Part shown: in pieces, positions 1 to 7,396 of the stretch
Numbering within the stretch: position 1 is the stretch's first letter
How the letters are laid out: the number at the start of each line of letters is the position of its first letter
Origin: a virus
DNA length: 20,890 bases
Virus record (IMG/VR): IMGVR_UViG_3300030333_004928
Span: 1 to 20,890 of that record
Direction: 5' to 3' (one strand)
The notes under the pieces: model-generated
Told to the model about the DNA's origin: nothing
Database searches by the model: none
The model's input: the letters and a program-made list of their open reading frames with translations, nothing else
Position numbers and translations under genes: made by a program

Positions 1-237
1 TACTGCACGAACCGCACCGTTCAATTCGGGGTCTAACTTCAACATCGAATCATACAAGTCAAATTCGTTATCAAAATTGCTATCGGTTCTTATCTTCTCA
101 GTATCACGGACAATATCGGGTATTCCCGCCGCTACTGAAAACGACTTGTTAGTGGGTAATCTCTTTGTTTGCGCTACTACCGGCTCTTTTTTCTGAAAGG
201 ATCGGAAGAAGGGAAAACGCCTTCGCTCATCAGCCAT
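1..237 (-). CDS. Probable portal protein, N-terminal fragment (runs off the left edge)
   Basis: An open frame starts at ATG 237 on the minus strand and remains open for 79 codons to the window edge, so the C-terminus is missing. The visible part has a basic, Phe-rich start (MADERRRFPFFRSFQKKEP) and a later segment DLYDSMLKLDPELNGAVRAV. That segment resembles the early helix of head-tail portal proteins, which form the dodecameric DNA channel at the capsid vertex. Its position next to a terminase operon, transcribed divergently, supports portal. A TATA-like box lies at 261-267, about 27 nt upstream of the ATG, which fits a nearly leaderless mRNA. The fragment is too short to exclude another structural protein. 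Confidence 0.68.
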   Translation of the reverse strand, partial: MADERRRFPFFRSFQKKEPVVAQTKRLPTNKSFSVAAGIPDIVRDTEKIRTDSNFDNEFDLYDSMLKLDPELNGAVRAV

Positions 238-260
238 ATTTACAAGGTATGTTAGTTATC

Positions 261-267
261 CTATAAA
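261..267 (-). promoter_or_regulatory. TATA-like box for the portal gene
   Basis: Reads TTTATAG on the minus strand, centred about 27 nt before the ATG at 237. This is the usual archaeal spacing for a leaderless or near-leaderless transcript. Confidence 0.5.
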
Positions 268-498
268 GGTTGGTTTTTATTTTTTTAATGATTTTGCGTT
301 TTTTAGAAAGAATAAAACGCTTTACTGCGGATTTATTGTTTATTTATTTTATTTCTTCAAAGATATGTAAGGGAAATAGAGGGGGAACAAAAATACCTTT
401 GAAGAAAAAAAAGAATAACGGTAATCGTTATACTGCGACTCGTTTATTTTTTCTGAGGCCGGAAAAAACATTGGAAATAATATGTGTTTATACTAACC

Positions 499-509
499 TT
501 TAATAAATA
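499..509 (+). promoter_or_regulatory. TATA-like box for the phosphoesterase-terminase operon
   Basis: Reads TTTAATAAATA, centred about 25 nt before ATG 529. It supports 529 rather than the upstream in-frame ATG at 484, which lies before the box. Confidence 0.55.
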
Positions 510-528
510 CCCGAACATCGTTAGGTTC

Positions 529-1938
529 ATGGGGAAACGCTATCACGGTGGAGAAGACCTTATCGCCCAACACATAAACAAAGGCTTTCCAAATGATAAA
601 GAATTTGCAGTATTTTTGAACGAATTAGAACCAAGACGATCAATTGACTCTTGGCGTATTAAAGTCGGCAGGTATCGCAAGGCTAATCCTTACGAACAAC
701 CAAAGCAGGAAGTAATACATACATACTATGACGAAGGTAAAGACCAATACTTGACCTTCTTATCTCATATTGATAACATATTAGTTATTAGTGGTAAAGA
801 CCATAGGAATATGCGCCGCTCTTATTCTAATGAAGGTGGCGGTTTAACCATTGATGAAATGTGCGCTGAGTATGAAATGGATAGCATTACAATGTCTGCG
901 TATATACGCGCATACAATTGGAAGCACACCATGAATCCTTTGACCGATGAAGAAATCACTTTGAAGGACACATCAAGTCTTGTGCAGGATTATCTTTCGA
1001 TTAAGCGACAGGAAGTAGTCCTAAAGGCACAGAAGCAATTGAAAAAGGACTTAGAGGCTGATGCAACGGCATGGAGAGAATTTAAGCATACTATTTATGA
1101 CGATTTCCAAACCCTTGTGCCGAAGATTAAATCAACGGCTAAGAAGCCTAAGACTAAGGCGGCACACGAATATGCTCTTGTCTTATCTCCAACGGATCTT
1201 CACTTTGGGAAATACGGCTGGAAGGATGAAGTCGGAGAAGAATACGATATGGATATTGCTAAAGAGCGACTTATAGAAAGCACCGAAGCACTACTAACTC
1301 GACTACCACACCTGCCGGAAAAAATAATCCTAACTGCTGGTAGCGATTGGTTTCATGTTGATAACGACAACGGCACTACAACCAAAGGCACACCACAAGA
1401 TACTGATGCGACACCTGCTGAAATCTTGATGAAGGGTTGCGCTTTGGCTCGCCAGCATATTGATATGCTAAGAAAGGTAGCACCCGTTGATGTAGTCCTT
1501 ATGGCTGGTAATCACGACAGGCATACTTCTCTTATGCTTATGATGTATCTTGAAGCGGCATACGAACAATGCGAAGATGTATCAGTAGTAATCAGCCCTC
1601 AATCACGACAATATGTGCAGTATGGCGACAACCTGCTCGGTTTTACTCATGGTGATAAGGTTCGACTTAACACACTACCTGCTATTATGTCTAACGAACA
1701 AAGAGAGGCATGGGGTGAATGCCGTAATCATGTATGGTTTCACGGACATTTGCATCATTTGAAAATCGCCGACACAAACGGTGCTACCGTAATTCAATTA
1801 CCGAGTCTTAGCGGCCACGACAGATACCACGCTCGTTCCGGCTATGTTATGGAACGCAAAGGTCTGTGCGGCCACATGATAGACAAGACTCTCGGTGTAG
1901 TGGGTAACTTCTTCATACCGGTGGTTAAAGATGAGTGA
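529..1938 (+). CDS. Calcineurin-like metallophosphoesterase (Mre11/SbcD superfamily), viral type
   Basis: The 469-residue protein has the full set of metal-binding motifs of calcineurin-like phosphoesterases: D-x-H at residues 223-225 (PTDLHFGKYGW), GSD at 271-273, GNHD at 327-330, a His at 374 (THGDK) and GHLH at 406-409. About 200 N-terminal residues precede the catalytic domain and include a possible helix-turn-helix stretch (residues 105-135), a layout I associate with virus-encoded members. It probably hydrolyses phosphodiesters, perhaps trimming DNA ends during packaging or recombination. That role is inferred from its 8-nt overlap with the terminase gene. Start 529 is chosen because a TATA box sits 25 nt upstream; an in-frame ATG at 484 would add 15 residues. 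Confidence 0.85.
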   Translation: MGKRYHGGEDLIAQHINKGFPNDKEFAVFLNELEPRRSIDSWRIKVGRYRKANPYEQPKQEVIHTYYDEGKDQYLTFLSHIDNILVISGKDHRNMRRSYSNEGGGLTIDEMCAEYEMDSITMSAYIRAYNWKHTMNPLTDEEITLKDTSSLVQDYLSIKRQEVVLKAQKQLKKDLEADATAWREFKHTIYDDFQTLVPKIKSTAKKPKTKAAHEYALVLSPTDLHFGKYGWKDEVGEEYDMDIAKERLIESTEALLTRLPHLPEKIILTAGSDWFHVDNDNGTTTKGTPQDTDATPAEILMKGCALARQHIDMLRKVAPVDVVLMAGNHDRHTSLMLMMYLEAAYEQCEDVSVVISPQSRQYVQYGDNLLGFTHGDKVRLNTLPAIMSNEQREAWGECRNHVWFHGHLHHLKIADTNGATVIQLPSLSGHDRYHARSGYVMERKGLCGHMIDKTLGVVGNFFIPVVKDE

Positions 1939-3427
1939 TACTAACTTTTCTATGGAGAGAAGCAGGAAGGACATTTCCTATTTCTATAAGTGGCTTGGCT
2001 ACACATGGGGTAAGCACATCGGAGAATGGATGGAGTTATATTCCGATAGAAAAGGTGCATCCGTTCATCGTGTCTGTATTATTGCACCGAGAGATCATTC
2101 CAAATCAACAACCCTTCGTGTTAAATTATTGCACCAATGCCTTTTTGAAAAGAAGGGTGATGGTTCGCCTTTTACCTGCTGGCTTATCTCAGCGAGTAAA
2201 GATACTGCCGCCCAAAGGCTTGAGGAAATACGCGGCGACCTAAAAAAACACCCACAGTTAAGAAAATACATTAGCCCCTCTAAAGGTAACAAATTAGAAT
2301 TGCATTTCACTAACGGCGCATGGATTCGTGCTACATCTGTTGGATCTGCGATTCGTGGGGCGCACCCTGCCTGTGTAGCATTTGACGATGTGCTCGTTGA
2401 TTCAGACGATACCAGCCCCAAAGCCCTGCAATCATGGTATAAGAAAGCAATTATTCCTATGTTAAGCCCCGATTCGTGGTTTTACTGTGTGGGAACTCCA
2501 ATGAGTATGGTTGATCTATACCACACGGAAATGTTAGAAAATCCCGTTTGGAAATCAGCCGTGTATTCTGCTATTACTAACTATGATGAATGGCGAGCAA
2601 GTGATGGCGAGATAGAACCCGAAGTGCTTTGGGAAGAATATCGAAGTGCGGCTTATCTCCTTGAGCAACGAGAAGGTATGGGTGAATTGGCTTTTGTGCA
2701 GGAGTATTTGTGCAGGGTTATTGATGACGAAGCCGCAGTATATCCGAGAGAGTTAGTAAGAAAACATCTCGACATGGAAGGAATATTCCAAACGGAAAAG
2801 GATGATAACTGCAAGTATAGTATTGGGTTTGACCCCGCACACGGTTTAGGAAAGGACTTTTCAGTCATGGTTGTCCTCAAACAAGATCAAGAGGGCTTTA
2901 TCCACTTTGTAAATATGTGGCGGCGTAATGATTTCCCACCGGACAGACAAGCAGACATGATTATCGAATGGAATAAGAGATATGGTTATCCTGCCTTCGC
3001 ATCCGAAGATGTGGGATTCCAGCAATTATACAAGAGTCTTATTGAGCAAAAGAATGCAAATGTGGATTATCGCGGTAGCAAAGTTAGCAACCGCACACTA
3101 AAGCAGGGAATACTCAATAGACTTCGTGTTTGGTTTGAGCGGGAGTTAATCATATTCCCATACGGCGACCACAACACACGAATGCAAGTAAATACCCTCT
3201 TTGACGAATTGGAAACACACGCATGGAAAAACGGCCTCATTGAAGACTTAGGAAAACACAACGACTGTGTTATGGCCTTTGCACACGCAATAGACCAATT
3301 CCAAGCAAAGGAATTTGAAATGCCCGTTATTATGAAGAAGGCGGAAGCCGGAGAATGGTTGGGCGGCTCTAAAACAAAACTAAATCGTGGGGCTAAAGGT
3401 ATAGGCGGAAAGGTGATTAACAGATGA
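1931..3427 (+). CDS. Terminase large subunit (packaging ATPase-nuclease)
   Basis: The 498-residue protein has the two-domain architecture of large terminases. The ATPase part shows a Walker-A-like APRDHSKST at residues 52-60 (Ser in place of the usual Gly before Lys), Walker B CVAFDD at 148-153 and a coupling motif CVGTP around 186-190. The RNase H-like nuclease part shows GFDPA with Asp 301, a second acidic pair at 359-360 (SEDVGF) and HND at 443-445. It drives genome packaging through the portal and cuts concatemers. A GGTGG ribosome site precedes the ATG, and the frame overlaps the phosphoesterase by 8 nt, so the two are co-translated. The length is normal for the family. Confidence 0.95.
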   Translation: MSDTNFSMERSRKDISYFYKWLGYTWGKHIGEWMELYSDRKGASVHRVCIIAPRDHSKSTTLRVKLLHQCLFEKKGDGSPFTCWLISASKDTAAQRLEEIRGDLKKHPQLRKYISPSKGNKLELHFTNGAWIRATSVGSAIRGAHPACVAFDDVLVDSDDTSPKALQSWYKKAIIPMLSPDSWFYCVGTPMSMVDLYHTEMLENPVWKSAVYSAITNYDEWRASDGEIEPEVLWEEYRSAAYLLEQREGMGELAFVQEYLCRVIDDEAAVYPRELVRKHLDMEGIFQTEKDDNCKYSIGFDPAHGLGKDFSVMVVLKQDQEGFIHFVNMWRRNDFPPDRQADMIIEWNKRYGYPAFASEDVGFQQLYKSLIEQKNANVDYRGSKVSNRTLKQGILNRLRVWFERELIIFPYGDHNTRMQVNTLFDELETHAWKNGLIEDLGKHNDCVMAFAHAIDQFQAKEFEMPVIMKKAEAGEWLGGSKTKLNRGAKGIGGKVINR

Positions 3428-3711
3428 GAACAAAATTTGGGCCAAAGAAAAGAAAGGAATTAGCCAACGATGCAATCGTAAAATTGTTTAACGAGGGCTA
3501 CTTTGACGAATGGCGTTTAGCGCGTGAAATTTCCGAACAAATCACAAAAAATATCCCCTCTCGATGGGGTAACTTTAGACCGGAAGCCGTTAGATTCGCT
3601 ATGCTCAAAACAAAATTACCATTCGTAACACGCAATAAGCACCAAAGACTACAATGGCGAGCCGATGAGGGGAATGAGGGGATCGGCTCAAATACAGATG
3701 AGCAAAAGTGA
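3424..3711 (+). CDS. Small basic protein downstream of terminase, unknown
   Basis: A 95-residue protein that overlaps the terminase stop by 4 nt (ATGA), with a GGTGA ribosome site inside the terminase 3' end. It is Lys/Arg-rich at the N-terminus (MRTKFGPKKRKELAND) and mostly predicted helical, with a WRLAREISEQI stretch that could be a DNA-binding helix. A small-terminase or packaging-accessory role is possible from position only. After the TGA the same frame stays open for another 35 codons (see findings). Confidence 0.75.
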   Translation: MRTKFGPKKRKELANDAIVKLFNEGYFDEWRLAREISEQITKNIPSRWGNFRPEAVRFAMLKTKLPFVTRNKHQRLQWRADEGNEGIGSNTDEQK

Positions 3712-4028
3712 TTTAAAAAAATTTGTAAAAAATTTCGCGTGGGGGTAGCCATACCACAACGCCGGATTGCGGCTGAGTTATGGCGGCAAATTCCAACGCA
3801 TAGCGGCGAGGGCGTATAGTTAGGCATGAGATGCAGGGGCGACCCCCCTTGAGTCCATCCAGCGAGGCCCACAGGGTGATTTTGGGGGTATTCTGAAAAT
3901 ATCCATGCCGAGCAAATGATCATTGATTTTTCAAATCAGAATCCAGCCTCACGGCCAATCGTGAATTTCGATTTGAGATTGTGAGCCGGTGGCGGTTATC
4001 CGCCGCCACCGACTCGATTTTCATTTGC
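3712..4028. other. Non-coding stretch between convergent genes
   Basis: No credible gene. It begins with an A/T-rich run (3714-3735), then turns markedly more GC-rich than the flanks (about 3737-3890), with small self-complementary segments such as GGGGCGACCCC near 3837-3847. It ends with the hairpin at 3987-4011. A minus-strand frame at 3498-3923 overlaps the plus-strand gene and has no protein-like character. No GTTACAA repeats occur. Candidates are a structured RNA, a packaging (pac/cos) site or a decayed gene; nothing decides between them. Confidence 0.5.
3987..4011. terminator. Hairpin between convergent transcripts
   Basis: CGGTGGCGG pairs with CCGCCACCG across a 7-nt loop (9 bp). It lies 18 nt past the minus-strand stop at 4029 and downstream of the terminase operon, so it may end transcription from both sides. 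There is no long U-tract. Confidence 0.5.
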
Positions 4029-5165
4029 TCAGATTTTGAACATAGACCAACGACCGAGAACCGAAGTAGTCAATCGTGCCGTTTCGTAATTCTTGTTGGA
4101 CTTATCCTTGAGGGTTGGAACGAGTCCGATTCTCAAAGCATGAACCACCGGTGCGACTCTTTGCACATCGGCAATAGTCGCATCGAATACGCCTCTTTCA
4201 AAGCCCGCTTCAAACACCCAAAATAGGAAGGTGAAAGGGTCGCCGTTTGGGGTGGTTGCGTTGCCGAGATATCGAACCATACGACCCGCGATTGATTTCA
4301 CGGTTCGCGCACCGCTTGTCGGTGGGATATCAATATCTAATTCCGGCACTACTAAGCCGTTCTTTCTCTCGTATGCGAGAACGACTCTCGCGCCGGTTTT
4401 CTTTTGGACTTGAACCTTGATTGGTTGCTTGTATTCTCCACCAATGAAAGCATAGGTCTTGAGGGTCGAGAACATATTGCCGCCGACTTCTCTTGATGAC
4501 TCGACAACATCACCGCCACAGGTCGGGCAACCCATGAATGGAGATGAGCCGAGCGGTAGCCATGATTCCGTTCCCGAAGGAGTATAACAACCGACACCTT
4601 CGGCCACTTTTTCGCATACATATCTCGCACCCTGCTTGACTTGCTTAACCAATGAACGGGTTAATTTCTGTTCCTTAGTGTAGCCGTTGATAGCGTATAG
4701 GTTGTTTTCAATGGCGTTTCCCCTGCTCAATTCAAACAGGACCGGCATTGATTCAATAGGGCCAATATTGCCCTTTCCGGCCCACTTGACTAATTGCTTA
4801 ATGCCGTCAGTCTTAGCAGGGTTTAGAACGACCTTGACCTTGCGGCCAATGGTTGAATGAAGTAAGCCCATTTGCCCCATTTCAACGACCTTATCGAAGG
4901 AGAATGAGCGAGGCCATACCGGAACATTTGCTTGAGGGCTTACAGCCTCAATTATTGCGTCAATATGGCTCGTCTTCTTTGCCTTGTTCTTTGGTGCGGC
5001 TTCGACCCTCTCCGAGAGAGCCTTAACCTTCTTCATTGGAAGAAGGCTCAATGCCGCAACGATGAGGGATTTTAACCACCCCATCGTCTTGACCTCAGCC
5101 GCCGCATTTACGGCGGTTGAGGCATTCGTTGTTTGTGCCTCATAGGATATCGCGTTGGATTCCAT
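4029..5165 (-). CDS. Unknown protein with hydrophobic N-terminal segment and Cys cluster
   Basis: A solitary minus-strand gene of 378 residues from ATG 5165. A GTG at 5177 in the same frame would add four residues, but a TATA-like box at 5188-5194 sits 26 nt before the ATG. Near residues 30-40 there is a short hydrophobic stretch (WLKSLIVAALSLLP) followed by a basic Lys-rich linker. The middle holds a Cys group ending in CPTCGGD, a likely zinc site. The C-terminal half is rich in beta-type sequence. Codons are more GC-rich than in the right-arm genes. I do not recognise the family. Isolation from neighbours and its own promoter and terminator suggest independent expression; a virion component is possible but unproven. 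Confidence 0.85.
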   Translation of the reverse strand: MESNAISYEAQTTNASTAVNAAAEVKTMGWLKSLIVAALSLLPMKKVKALSERVEAAPKNKAKKTSHIDAIIEAVSPQANVPVWPRSFSFDKVVEMGQMGLLHSTIGRKVKVVLNPAKTDGIKQLVKWAGKGNIGPIESMPVLFELSRGNAIENNLYAINGYTKEQKLTRSLVKQVKQGARYVCEKVAEGVGCYTPSGTESWLPLGSSPFMGCPTCGGDVVESSREVGGNMFSTLKTYAFIGGEYKQPIKVQVQKKTGARVVLAYERKNGLVVPELDIDIPPTSGARTVKSIAGRMVRYLGNATTPNGDPFTFLFWVFEAGFERGVFDATIADVQRVAPVVHALRIGLVPTLKDKSNKNYETARLTTSVLGRWSMFKI

Positions 5166-5187
5166 GAGCCGAGCCACTTCATGCGTA

Positions 5188-5194
5188 GTATATG
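5188..5194 (-). promoter_or_regulatory. TATA-like box for the 4029-5165 gene
   Basis: Reads CATATAC on the minus strand, centred 26 nt before ATG 5165, consistent with a leaderless mRNA. Confidence 0.5.
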
Positions 5195-5206
5195 AGGCGT
5201 TCGTTT

Positions 5207-5566
5207 TTCGTAACTCCTTTGATTTGATTTCTTGACGGTATGAGTCCAGCGCAATTTTAGCCGTTACAATAATTCAATAATAATAATTCTGAGAATTTTA
5301 TTAAATTGCTCGATCTGAGCGTTACAATAATTTTTCCCACAGAAGCGTTACAAAAAAGAAAATCGTTACAATAAATAGAGTTACAATAAAAAAAGTTACA
5401 ATAAAAGAAATCCGTTACAAAAAAAGAAATCCGTTACAAAAAAGAGATTTGGGCGGGGCGTTACAATGATCAATGTAACGTGAGGCGGCGTTACAAAACG
5501 CCCCACCCGTTGAGTGTTACAATTAGTATATGTTACAATTAAGCGGAGTTGGATCGTTACAATTTT
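5207..5566. repeat. GTTACAA repeat cluster A
   Basis: At least 13 forward copies of GTTACAA(T/A) begin at 5263, 5321, 5347, 5365, 5380, 5395, 5414, 5433, 5460, 5490, 5516, 5532 and 5556. One reverse copy lies near 5472-5479 and one degenerate reverse copy (CGTAACT) near 5209, closest to the left gene. Copies at 5347-5433 are 15-19 nt apart and separated by A-runs. The cluster fills the 419-base gap between two minus-strand genes; I see no gene in it. Confidence 0.9.
5451..5508. terminator. Long GC-rich inverted repeat inside cluster A
   Basis: GGGCGGGGCGTT (5451-5462) pairs with AACGCCCCACCC (5497-5508) with one mismatch. The loop contains a near-palindrome around TGATCA and a third repeat copy. 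It lies about 75 nt downstream of the minus-strand stop at 5585 and may terminate that operon, or act as a DNA cruciform. Confidence 0.45.
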
Positions 5567-5584
5567 TTGGTTTTGATTTCTTCT

Positions 5585-6007
5585 TCATTCTGACTTCACC
5601 CCGAAGTAGTTATCCCAATCTGTAAGGGATAGAGGTTGCCGACAGGCGGTGCAGTTAGGGCATTCCCATATTGGATATGATTCAAGGGTTTCTTCACCAG
5701 CAGAACCGAAATAATCGGTTTCAACGGACATCTTGAAATTGTGCTGGTTGTCTTTGCATAGCACCGGTCCAATCTTTTCTGATGGCTCAAATTTAACTTC
5801 CCATGCGATTCCGTCTTCGTCTTCGTATGTGTAAGACTTGATGATTTTACACGCCTTCGTAAAGCGGCGTGATTGGAATGCGGGGTTAGGGAAGGCCATG
5901 ATGAATTGATAGAATGCGTCATGGATTGCCTGTTGGGTTGCGTAGTCCTTAGAGGGGTGATTAGCAACAATCTCAGCCATTTTGTTGAAGTGCTGGCGTG
6001 AGAGCAT
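5585..6007 (-). CDS. Unknown protein with CxxCxxC motif
   Basis: 140 residues from ATG 6007. A TTG one codon upstream is a less likely start. The ATG overlaps the TGA of the upstream gene (TGATG), so it is the second gene of a two-gene minus-strand operon. The N-terminal half is helical (SRQHFNKMAEIVANHPSKDY). The C-terminal half holds CPNCTACRQP, a probable zinc-binding knuckle, and an acidic SYTYEDEDG stretch. No family recognised. Confidence 0.8.
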   Translation of the reverse strand: MLSRQHFNKMAEIVANHPSKDYATQQAIHDAFYQFIMAFPNPAFQSRRFTKACKIIKSYTYEDEDGIAWEVKFEPSEKIGPVLCKDNQHNFKMSVETDYFGSAGEETLESYPIWECPNCTACRQPLSLTDWDNYFGVKSE

Positions 6008-6435
6008 CAATACACCCCCCGACTCTCTAACTCGTCTTCAATGTCGCAGGAATAGCCTTGAATGCGGGCTGGTGGTTCTAAGAGGGCGGTTATCTCGGCT
6101 TGATGGTCGCAAGTGCCTTCAAACACGCAAGAACAGGTCTTGATTATCAATTGCTTAATTCGGTGGTATCGGTAAAGTGGTTCGTCTATCGGCTCATCTT
6201 CATTGTCTGAACAGTCGCCGTTCCAGCCGTCTTCCTGTTTGATTTTGGTTGTGATAATTCGACCATAGCAACCCGCTTCGGGGCAATCTTCGCTACTTTT
6301 GGTGGGGTGGTTGTTTGGGTCGGATTCGACAAAATATTCAACCATGCCCCACATTTCGTTATCAATTCTCCATTGTTCAAACGATGGTTCGGGCGGTAGT
6401 GGTTCTGAGGACTTGTAATCATCCCACCGGCGCAT
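6007..6435 (-). CDS. Unknown acidic Cys-containing protein
   Basis: 142 residues from ATG 6435. In-frame alternatives are ATG 6462 and GTG 6495. I prefer 6435 because a weak TATA-like AATATGC lies about 27 nt upstream and the residues added by earlier starts are atypical. The protein is acidic with scattered Cys (EDCPEAGCYG, KTCSCVFEGTC) that could bind metal. It is coupled to the next gene by a 1-nt overlap. No family recognised. Confidence 0.7.
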   Translation of the reverse strand: MRRWDDYKSSEPLPPEPSFEQWRIDNEMWGMVEYFVESDPNNHPTKSSEDCPEAGCYGRIITTKIKQEDGWNGDCSDNEDEPIDEPLYRYHRIKQLIIKTCSCVFEGTCDHQAEITALLEPPARIQGYSCDIEDELESRGVY

Positions 6436-6589
6436 CAGACCACCCCCAAAGCGCAGGTGCATATTGTTAGCACCGCATCGGTGCGACCAGCGCACGAACT
6501 AAAGTCAATTGTTAGGGCCTCATCTATGGGGTTGCATCCGCAAGCCATGACTCGCCGTAGCCATTGTTGCTTATCAATACTATGCTAAT

Positions 6590-6960
6590 TTATTGTAACG
6601 GTTATTGTAACGCAGATGATCATTTATTGTAACGCTCAAGCGGTAGCGAAGCGATCATGTTACAATAATTTCGTAACGGGGATCTAAGCCCGTTACAATA
6701 AAAAAAGTTACAAAAAAAAGCGTTACAATAAAAAAAAGTTACAATAAAAAAGTTACAATAACTCAGACCGTTACAATAAAACCGGTCTATAATATATGCC
6801 CTGCCGTTACAATAAAAAAAATACCTAAAAAAACCGTTACAAAAAAGAGAAAAAAAGAGTTACAAAAAACAAGCCGGATCTGGCGTTACAATAGCACGAC
6901 TAAGGGAGTTACAATTAACTCCCTTAGCCGCTTGCGTTACAATATTAGGATGTTACAATT
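6590..6960. repeat. GTTACAA repeat cluster B
   Basis: Reverse copies (TTATTGTAAC) begin at 6590, 6602 and 6624, with a TTCGTAAC variant at 6670. About 14 forward copies begin at 6659, 6692, 6707, 6722, 6738, 6752, 6770, 6806, 6836, 6859, 6885, 6908, 6936 and 6952. Those at 6692-6752 are spaced 14-16 nt. The last copies overlap the 3' end of the minus-strand gene that stops at 6945. The gap from 6436 also holds a 14-codon minus-strand frame near 6563-6519 that I do not call. Confidence 0.9.
6900..6927. terminator. 12-bp perfect hairpin embedding a repeat copy
   Basis: CTAAGGGAGTTA pairs with TAACTCCCTTAG over a CAAT loop. The GTTACAA unit at 6908 forms the top of the stem and the loop. It sits 18 nt past the minus-strand stop at 6945, so it is well placed as a terminator for that gene. 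Confidence 0.55.
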
Positions 6961-7355
6961 CGATGAAAATTACTAAATTTGTAAATCGCGGGCCAATCTC
7001 GCATATCCCAATGTTCGCTGGCCTCAGTCACAATCATTCTCATGTCGTCTGATATTGAAGAATGCCTCAATTTCATAATTTCCGGTGTTGTCTTTGATTT
7101 GCCGCCATCAGCATACATTCCTTCTTCACCCTTCAATATGTTTTCAACATGAGAACAGATATCCGCCATGCTATCCATGTCGTCTTCTTCTAAGTCAGAC
7201 CACTCCATCGTGTCTTGATTGTGAATTACTCGGAATCTTTTATTCACATAATCCCATGATTTTGCGAGTAATCCTGCCTCGCTACGAGCGAGGATAACCC
7301 GCTCATACTCTCTATTGCCGTTCTTCTCCTTGATGATGCCCCAATGCAACCTCAT
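6945..7355 (-). CDS. Unknown protein, possible helical adaptor
   Basis: 136 residues from ATG 7355. An in-frame ATG at 7379 overlaps the TATA-like box itself, whose centre is exactly 25 nt before 7355, so 7355 is preferred. The protein is mixed charged, with a REYERVILARSEAG strand-helix start and an acidic EWSDLEEDDMDSM segment. Its last codons (…RIVTS) are encoded by a GTTACAA repeat copy, so repeat and gene overlap. No family recognised. Confidence 0.75.
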   Translation of the reverse strand: MRLHWGIIKEKNGNREYERVILARSEAGLLAKSWDYVNKRFRVIHNQDTMEWSDLEEDDMDSMADICSHVENILKGEEGMYADGGKSKTTPEIMKLRHSSISDDMRMIVTEASEHWDMRDWPAIYKFSNFHRIVTS

Positions 7356-7376
7356 AATTAGTCGTAGGTGGGGTTG

Positions 7377-7383
7377 CATATAA
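7377..7383 (-). promoter_or_regulatory. TATA-like box for the 6945-7355 gene
   Basis: Reads TTATATG on the minus strand, centred exactly 25 nt before ATG 7355. It decides the start over the upstream ATG 7379. Confidence 0.5.
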
Positions 7384-7396
7384 GGGCTTTGGTGGT

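Larger units (their letters stand above)
238..528. other. Divergent intergenic promoter region
   Basis: About 290 bases separate the two divergent start codons. It holds a minus-strand TATA-like box for the portal gene and a plus-strand one for the phosphoesterase gene, and is otherwise AT-rich. A frame at 270-503 exists but is low-complexity and lacks a promoter or ribosome site, so I do not call it. No GTTACAA repeats and no CACCGC promoter box are present, so the morphogenesis genes are probably regulated differently from the right arm. Confidence 0.6.

Noticed and set aside
270-503. A 77-codon plus-strand gene before the phosphoesterase
   Set aside because: Low-complexity Phe/Lys-rich reading of AT-rich promoter DNA; the TATA box of the next gene lies at its 3' end and it has no ribosome site.
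3498-3923. A 141-codon minus-strand gene opposite the terminase-downstream gene
   Set aside because: It overlaps a well-supported plus-strand gene, its residue composition is shadow-like and it has no promoter or ribosome site.
3720-3990. A tRNA gene in the GC-rich non-coding block
   Set aside because: No T-loop GTTCGANTC-type word and no cloverleaf arms of the right spacing could be found.
5596-5970. A 124-codon minus-strand frame overlapping the 5585-6007 gene
   Set aside because: Ser/Thr/Pro-rich out-of-frame shadow; the coupled 5585-6007 frame has the CPNCTAC motif and the TGATG junction.
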